Shown: positions 59,401 to 64,000 of the stretch, piece by piece
Numbering within the stretch: the stretch's first letter is position 1
Layout of the letters: every line of letters begins with the position of its first letter
Assembly: GCA_029250605.1 (NCBI GenBank)
Contig: JAQXEZ010000014.1
Coordinates: 62,001-126,000 of the forward strand
From: Candidatus Thalassarchaeaceae archaeon
Lineage (GTDB): Archaea; Thermoplasmatota; Poseidoniia; Poseidoniales; Thalassarchaeaceae
Reading direction: 5' to 3'
DNA length: 64,000 nucleotides
The notes under the pieces: generated by a model
Told to the model about the DNA's origin: nothing
Seen by the model: the letters and a program-made list of their open reading frames with translations, nothing else
Databases searched by the model: none
Made by a program: the position numbers and the translations under genes

Positions 59401-60518
59401 TCGAAGAGGAGATCCCCCGTCTCTGGATCGGTGGATTGCTCGCAGTTGTTGTGAGTGTACTCCTGCGGGTTCGCATCGAACCGACCATCGGCGTCTAGGT
59501 CCTCGCCAGAACCCGGGATGACGTCGCCTATCTGCGATCCGAGGGGGACTAGCCCCTGGTCTGCATGCTGCTGCGTGTAGGTCTCGACGTCGAAGACGCC
59601 GTTGCCGTTGGCGTCCTCGCTGTCGTTGAGTGACCTGTCTCCGAGTATTAGCCTCAGTTTGTTCGTGGGAATCGTCCACTTCTGGATGCTTTGGGTGCTG
59701 ATGTCGAAGTCTGGATAGAATTGTCTCTTCTTTGAGGAGAACCTGAGGTAGAAAAGAGCCCGCAGGGCCAAGGCCACCCCTAGTGATGCGATCATCATCA
59801 CCTGCGGGGTCGCGTCCCTGAGTCTGAATCCCCGGTAGACCAGCAAGTCGGTCATCACCCCGGCAATCCCCGTTAGGATGAAGGCGGCCACGACCACTCT
59901 GAACAGCAGTGACCATACCAGGACCCCATCCTTGGGGGCATCGAACAGGGGGGAGTAGGAATCGGTCCAAGAGATGACGAACACTACGAACATCCCCACC
60001 ATGAAGAACTCAGACTGTGCGAAGTTCCCGTACCTCTGGACCTTGTAGGTCAGGGTGAGCCCCAAGGCTATGGAGAGGTATGTCGACGAGTGTGTGAGCG
60101 TGTCCCTCCCGATGGAGACGGAGTCGAAAGTGATCATTGCGGTGGAATCTAGGCCGCTGAATAGGAACTCCAGAGTGATGAGCGCGACTAGTAGGAGGAA
60201 GAGCGGCGAACCTGCCACCCCGACGCTACGCAGGAGGCTCGGTTTCGCGTCATCATAGAGTATCTTGACGTAGAAGAACCCGCATGAGATAGCTTGGAGG
60301 ACTTGGAAGAGCCAGATCAGGTCGTTTGGGAGGTTCCCCCCTAGGAAGTAGTCCAACAGGTTCAGCGTGCTGATCTGGTTGAGGAGGCCACAGAACGCAT
60401 CCGCCATCAGCAGAGTCGCTACAATCAGCCTCCTTCTGCCTCTGGTGAGTTCATCCCAATGTTCCTTCTTGAGACTCCTGAGACTTGAAATTAACTCGAT
60501 GTTCCTTCCCCCCAGCAC
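56412..60518 (-). CDS. livHM: Fused LivH-LivM permease with Ca-binding-like insertions
   Basis: LivH: GLTLTYKVQRYGNFAQSEFFMVGMF...TKTRLGMRMRAVADNPDLAASSGINVERV; LivM: CFSLNLHTGYTGMVNFGVIFFVAIGAI...RTDYFAIVTISLGEML; single 1368-aa ORF. Confidence 0.9.
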   Translation of the reverse strand: MLGGRNIELISSLRSLKKEHWDELTRGRRRLIVATLLMADAFCGLLNQISTLNLLDYFLGGNLPNDLIWLFQVLQAISCGFFYVKILYDDAKPSLLRSVGVAGSPLFLLLVALITLEFLFSGLDSTAMITFDSVSIGRDTLTHSSTYLSIALGLTLTYKVQRYGNFAQSEFFMVGMFVVFVISWTDSYSPLFDAPKDGVLVWSLLFRVVVAAFILTGIAGVMTDLLVYRGFRLRDATPQVMMIASLGVALALRALFYLRFSSKKRQFYPDFDISTQSIQKWTIPTNKLRLILGDRSLNDSEDANGNGVFDVETYTQQHADQGLVPLGSQIGDVIPGSGEDLDADGRFDANPQEYTHNNCEQSTDPETGDLLFDEATGEPILERIVTEGWSYDNPGSGGSKPAIEFYDVDNLARDPLTNELMPCVIEATNHYVFFKGAVATTIFASAIMLYLLLTKTRLGMRMRAVADNPDLAASSGINVERVQMTSAFLSAGISGTGGAVFAMTVLGNPGTAFNLLLPAFAVIVLGTIGSIPGAIFASLIVGLVRAVTTPVLQGVGFPLDRSNYASLQDIMPYAFLIAILLVMPQGIGHAWEEWKIERMRKKADSDMDGTRNTRAALAFLPTGMLGLHHWRGGRSDKAQTFSLVAIAAYFFHRFSSFISSESLADGGCGATCSQPLDDMKAELAHLRLIIDPSAEEASRIEELDTSIGDYSVTNLEVLTGRDDGTLLVEDSPYFSESPSALDESWLDLMQTEIQTMNLISDAGDLIWPLVPLLLWAFAIYEGIRILRGDEPNLFDANRDGVVDLDDVRYVVPREGKIKDAVEALLGVITSLLSKLPTYWEGASSRIKPVDKWHSDAILVARTWIKDQATITTAWVKGKTAETSSKLGMGFSPDPYGRKGRVGSNVAFLALLLILLAFLWWLPITGSETWRADKLFQVSNVISTLCIFILMCFSLNLHTGYTGMVNFGVIFFVAIGAILVGILTAPKEMHGYGWSMVPAVIAALAVAAAIGWGLAYPTARLRTDYFAIVTISLGEMLKYMMQAEPLLRTGIIVSAQGIFSYPKPLYEWWFCGSTKYGPGEELTSAAGVINSCKSEMADSPSMFVSDLLNLGEPASYFTFLALFGLVSVMVVWFLLDTLMESPWGRILKAIREDEEVAQHHGHDVLTHKATALALGAAIAALAGAIWIWRLSGIEAPFMNPAKSTFLVWAAFVIGGTANNRGMVIGAFIIVLMEFVFNVLVAASTPDLPLYTTAGRIDSLFAWVITDQWEVTRAFFLILVIGYAIRSRAVLEVGVCGTVLFAFTALVMGERSILEATDITGEVSIAGAGMAYVKLLLVGLLMLFSLKYNPRGLLPEVPSRPERPTGGEFE

Positions 60519-60565
60519 GACTGCTCCACAGATGTGGAGGTGCCGGAGTAATCATTGTTGTTGGG

Positions 60566-60599
60566 GGCACCTTAGCGGACCGAAGCCCGCCAAGGTGCC
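60566..60599 (-). promoter_or_regulatory. Intergenic 15-bp stem-loop with cUUCGg tetraloop
   Basis: Minus strand GGCACCTTGGCGGGC-TTCG-GTCCGCTAAGGTGCC; all 15 positions pair (two as G-U). Confidence 0.8.
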
Positions 60600-60625
60600 T
60601 TTACGTGTACCAATTGCCTTTCTGA

Positions 60626-63600
60626 TCAGAGATCAGTAATGCCTGTGGATCCCCAGTGCTGGTTGCAGTCGAATGACAGCGATTCAGCAGTGCCGTCGGT
60701 TGAGACTGACCCAGTGTAGGACCCGATGCAGTAACCGGATCCCGGGGTGTCACCGTTCGCTAGGAACGTGATCGTGCCTGATGCACCGTTCCATCCCGAT
60801 CCTGCCGTACCTGCAATCGCCTGAGAGGCGGTGATGCCTGGTGTGGTCAGGAAGGTGAAGGCGGAGAACGCCATCATGGTCAGAGCGTCGAACGCCTCAG
60901 CGGTGAAGATACCCGATCCGCATGGTGGCGTGGTCGCGCACAGGTAGGCGAAGGTCTGGGAGACCTCGCTTGCTGCTGCCGCTGCTGGCTTGGTTGCGAT
61001 GACGCCGTTCAGGTTGGCTGCGCTCGTGTAGTTCCCGATCGCGGTCTCTGCGATTCCGTCGGTTCCGTAGATCTGTCCAGCGAATCCAGCTGCTGCTAGC
61101 TCGCCGATGATCATGCCGCCGTCGGAGTTGTAGGACACCGTAACCACAGATGTGCAGCTGTTGTCCGAGACTGCCTGGACTACTGATTGGTAGTCCGTGG
61201 TGGTGGTCTCGTCGTAGCCGATCTGAGTGCATAGGGTGTTGCCTGCTGCCTCCCAGTTCGTCTTGAACGAGTCAGCAAGACCTGCGCCGTATGCGTTTAC
61301 CATGTGGATCAGTGCCACGCCGTCAGTCGCCTCGCCGTTCGCGGTCAGTAGGTCTGATAGTGCCAGACCCTGCCCTGCGTCGCTTGGGACGACCCTGAAG
61401 AAGTCAGGGTAAGCGGTTGCGTCGCTGAGTGCTGGAGATGTGCTCGCGTACGAGATCATTGGGATCCCTGCTGCTGAGAGGACTGCGTTAGCCCCTATCG
61501 AAGCTCCGGAGCATGCTGCTCCGGCCACTCCCCATACGCCTGCGTCGACTAGTGCCTGAGCAGAGGTAGCTGCAGTCGTTCCGTCGCAAGCTGTGTCGCC
61601 CCAGACGATCTCGAACTGGACACCGTTGCTGTATGCAATGGTGTTAGCCAGAGATAGGCCGATGCTAGCTGCTGCCTGGAATGGAACCCAGAAGTCGCCG
61701 ATTGCTGGGCTGGTTGCGTCGCCCATGAAGCCGATCTTCACAGTAGTGCCTGCGAAGACTACGTCGGCTAGTCCGCCGGTTGCCGTCCACATCCTGTCGC
61801 AGTTGAAGTACTGGCCGAAAGTTGGGACGTGGTGGAAGGTGCACACATCGTACCCTGACCCGGCAACGTCTCCGTTGGACAGGAACACGTGAGTGCCGCT
61901 TGCGCCTGCAAATCCGTCTCCGCTGCCTTCCATGTTGATGTGGTTAGCCATGTTGGCTCCATCTTCGTGGGCTGCTGCGGCGCCGATCATCATGACTGCG
62001 TCGTATGCCTCGGAGGTAAAGATGCCAGTCGAGCAGACGGAATCGGCTGCGCATGTAGCTGCGAAGTCACCGCTTCCGGAAGCTGCCCTAGGCTTGGTGT
62101 TCTGGACACCGTTGGTAACCTCGGGTGCGTTGAACGACTCGAGGGCTGCCTCTCCAGCGAATCCATCCGCCCCGAAGACCGGTAGGGCTGCGCCCAGTCC
62201 GGCCATTGTCTCGAGGATCAGTGCCGCGTCCGTGTTGTACGCGATCAGAACGACGGAATCGCAGGATCCGGCGTCGATGACGCCCTGAACGAGGCTGGAT
62301 GCATCGGTTAGGGTGGTCTCATCGTAGCCTGCCTGCGTGCATAGGGTGTTTCCTGCTGCTTCCCAGTTCGACTTGAACGAGTCAGCGAGGCCAGCACCGT
62401 AAGCGTTGACCATGTGCAGGAGAGCGGGGCTGGTTACCCCAGCTGCCGCGACCATGTCGGACATTGCCTCACCCTGGATCGCATCGCTTGGGACCACTCT
62501 GTAGAAGTGTGGGTAAGCGGTTGCGTCACTGAGTGCTGGAGATGTGCTCGCGAACGAGACCATCGGGATCCCAGCTGCTGAGAGGACTGCGTTAGCCCCT
62601 ATCGAAGCGCCGGAGCAAGCTGCTCCAGCCACTGCGACTACTCCAGAGTTAATCAGAGCCTGAGCAGAGGTACCTGCAGTGGTTCCATCGCACCCGGTGT
62701 CACCGTATACTAATTCGTAGACGATGTCGTTTCCGTTAGCGTCGTCGTGGCCTGCTGCGTTCAGAGCCGTGATGGCTGCTGCCGTAGCGAAGTCGAAACC
62801 TGGTCCGAAGTTACCGATTGGGCCTGTAGAGTCGTACATTGCTCCGATCTTGATGACGGTTGTTGGTAGTGGTAGCGGCTCTCCATCGAACATCGGGTTA
62901 GCGGTGCCCATGTAGTGAGCTGCGATCTCGTCAGCTATCGCGTGCGCGATGTCTGCGTCGAATCCGACCACGTTGTTGTCTGCGTCATAGCTCTCGAAAG
63001 GAGCGTAGAACGGGTCCGTGCAGATCCTCAGTGCTCCGGAGTCCAGGACACCAGCGAGGTCGCTGTTTCCACTGGGCTCAGGGTACGCGGTAGCCGTGTC
63101 AGCAGTGCTGTCATCCGCAAGGGTGACTGCACCGTTGAAGGATGCTGCGTAAATCGAGTCATACTCTCCCGAGTCGACTATAGCGCTGATTGCCACGTTT
63201 AGGGCATCTAGGAGGTCGCCCGAGTCCTCGCGGACTGCGAAACCGAAGTTCTCATCGGAGAAGGTCGTCATCAGAGTTCCTTCCAAGGAGAGCACGGGTG
63301 CATCTCCCATTGCGTACATCACGTCACCGTTGTTCAGTGCTGCGATAACTGATGGGAAGTCCTCGTACCCAGATGTAGTAGCCATTGCAAGGTTCGCATC
63401 TGCGTACAGGTCAGAGGTCGTCCCGGACTGTACTCCGATGGTGACTCCGGCTGCATTCAGCTCGGAGACATCGCTGATGGATGCGGATCCGGATCCACCG
63501 ATTACACCCTGGCTACTAGTGTAGTAGGCAGTGGTGAAGTCGACGACTTCGTCACGCGCAGCGGTCTTGGTCATGGCTGAGATGATGACATCGCACATCT

Positions 63601-63784
63601 CGCCGGCATTCAGGTTGGGGATGATGGGGTCCCAAGCGGACTCCACCCATACTACGCTGACGTCGCTGGCCGCATTGTCTGCGTCCCAGTCGTCGTCCCC
63701 GCCTGCGCATCCAGCGAGACTAGCCGCTAGCATGCTCAGGGTAAGCATCATTGCTATCATTTTCTTGTTATACATAGTGTTCAC
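60626..63784 (-). CDS. Multidomain substrate-binding lipoprotein: permuted SBP_bac_3 plus two tandem LivJ-like domains
   Basis: Lipobox LAASLAGC; SBP_3 C-terminal part (41-218) precedes N-terminal part (243-292); then two LivJ-like repeats. Start may be ATG at 63775. Confidence 0.88.
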   Translation of the reverse strand: MNTMYNKKMIAMMLTLSMLAASLAGCAGGDDDWDADNAASDVSVVWVESAWDPIIPNLNAGEMCDVIISAMTKTAARDEVVDFTTAYYTSSQGVIGGSGSASISDVSELNAAGVTIGVQSGTTSDLYADANLAMATTSGYEDFPSVIAALNNGDVMYAMGDAPVLSLEGTLMTTFSDENFGFAVREDSGDLLDALNVAISAIVDSGEYDSIYAASFNGAVTLADDSTADTATAYPEPSGNSDLAGVLDSGALRICTDPFYAPFESYDADNNVVGFDADIAHAIADEIAAHYMGTANPMFDGEPLPLPTTVIKIGAMYDSTGPIGNFGPGFDFATAAAITALNAAGHDDANGNDIVYELVYGDTGCDGTTAGTSAQALINSGVVAVAGAACSGASIGANAVLSAAGIPMVSFASTSPALSDATAYPHFYRVVPSDAIQGEAMSDMVAAAGVTSPALLHMVNAYGAGLADSFKSNWEAAGNTLCTQAGYDETTLTDASSLVQGVIDAGSCDSVVLIAYNTDAALILETMAGLGAALPVFGADGFAGEAALESFNAPEVTNGVQNTKPRAASGSGDFAATCAADSVCSTGIFTSEAYDAVMMIGAAAAHEDGANMANHINMEGSGDGFAGASGTHVFLSNGDVAGSGYDVCTFHHVPTFGQYFNCDRMWTATGGLADVVFAGTTVKIGFMGDATSPAIGDFWVPFQAAASIGLSLANTIAYSNGVQFEIVWGDTACDGTTAATSAQALVDAGVWGVAGAACSGASIGANAVLSAAGIPMISYASTSPALSDATAYPDFFRVVPSDAGQGLALSDLLTANGEATDGVALIHMVNAYGAGLADSFKTNWEAAGNTLCTQIGYDETTTTDYQSVVQAVSDNSCTSVVTVSYNSDGGMIIGELAAAGFAGQIYGTDGIAETAIGNYTSAANLNGVIATKPAAAAASEVSQTFAYLCATTPPCGSGIFTAEAFDALTMMAFSAFTFLTTPGITASQAIAGTAGSGWNGASGTITFLANGDTPGSGYCIGSYTGSVSTDGTAESLSFDCNQHWGSTGITDL
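61231..61530. repeat. Coding repeat copy B (LivJ-like domain 2), near-identical to 62338..62636
   Basis: e.g. agtgctggagatgtgctcgcg[t/a]acgaga[t/c]cat[t/c]gggatccc[t/a]gctgctgagaggactgcgttagcccctatcgaag in both. Confidence 0.85.
62338..62636. repeat. Coding repeat copy A (LivJ-like domain 1), near-identical to 61231..61530
   Basis: Direct repeat, offset about 1.1 kb. Confidence 0.85.
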
Positions 63785-63816
63785 ACTATCCGTAAGCCCC
63801 GCGAAATACCTGCCGC

Positions 63817-63824
63817 ATATAAAC
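63817..63824 (-). promoter_or_regulatory. Candidate TATA box for the substrate-binding lipoprotein gene
   Basis: Minus strand GTTTATAT about 40 nt upstream of the likely start; AT-rich island in otherwise GC-balanced sequence. Confidence 0.4.
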
Positions 63825-63900
63825 TATAGTGATTTTCTGTTTATAAGTAAATATCTGTAAATGGTCTTTGTTGGGCGAATTTCATGGTTTTTCTGCCCGA

Positions 63901-64000
63901 ATGATTCTCCTCCTGAGAACGGCCTTCCGAGAGGATGAAGTTGCTTCCTCTCTGCGACGTACCATGGAGGACCCATTGGACTACGCATCAAGTGGAGTCG
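63901..64000 (+). CDS. Partial CDS running off the right edge; product unknown
   Basis: Open frame from ATG at 63901: MILLLRTAFREDEVASSLRRTMEDPLDYASSGV; divergent from the lipoprotein gene. Confidence 0.4.
   Translation, partial: MILLLRTAFREDEVASSLRRTMEDPLDYASSGV

Overview
This 64 kb window looks like an archaeal chromosome segment. From protein content I infer Marine Group II/Poseidoniales-like Euryarchaeota; this was not verified by any search. It is densely coding on both strands. Core genes include RpoF (Rpb4), L21e, Pus10, FtsZ, SecE, Spt5, the L11-L1-L10-L12 cluster, a YchF-like GTPase, RaSEA, Pth2, GatE and MCM. Accessory genes include an AddAB-like helicase-nuclease pair, an RCC1 plus cysteine-rich-repeat surface protein, and a complete branched-chain-amino-acid-type (Liv) ABC importer. 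I found no tRNA/rRNA genes, CRISPR arrays or transposons. The most unusual observations are: (1) a Liv-type importer whose lipoprotein fuses a circularly permuted SBP_bac_3 domain to two tandem LivJ domains, followed by a perfect 15-bp cUUCGg-capped hairpin and a single-chain LivH-LivM permease with Ca-binding-like insertions; (2) an L11 gene encoding only the C-terminal domain, with an in-frame stop just upstream; (3) an Spt5/NusG with an N-terminal degenerate Nudix-like domain; (4) a heme-copper-oxidase subunit I-like membrane protein that appears to have lost most metal ligands; (5) a recurrent C-terminal helix-hairpin-helix-like module on two coiled-coil proteins, one fused to an alpha/beta hydrolase; (6) a DUF4430 protein next to an ECF S-component, a candidate cobalamin uptake pair. 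All family assignments are from reading translated sequence and remembered motifs; no database search was run.
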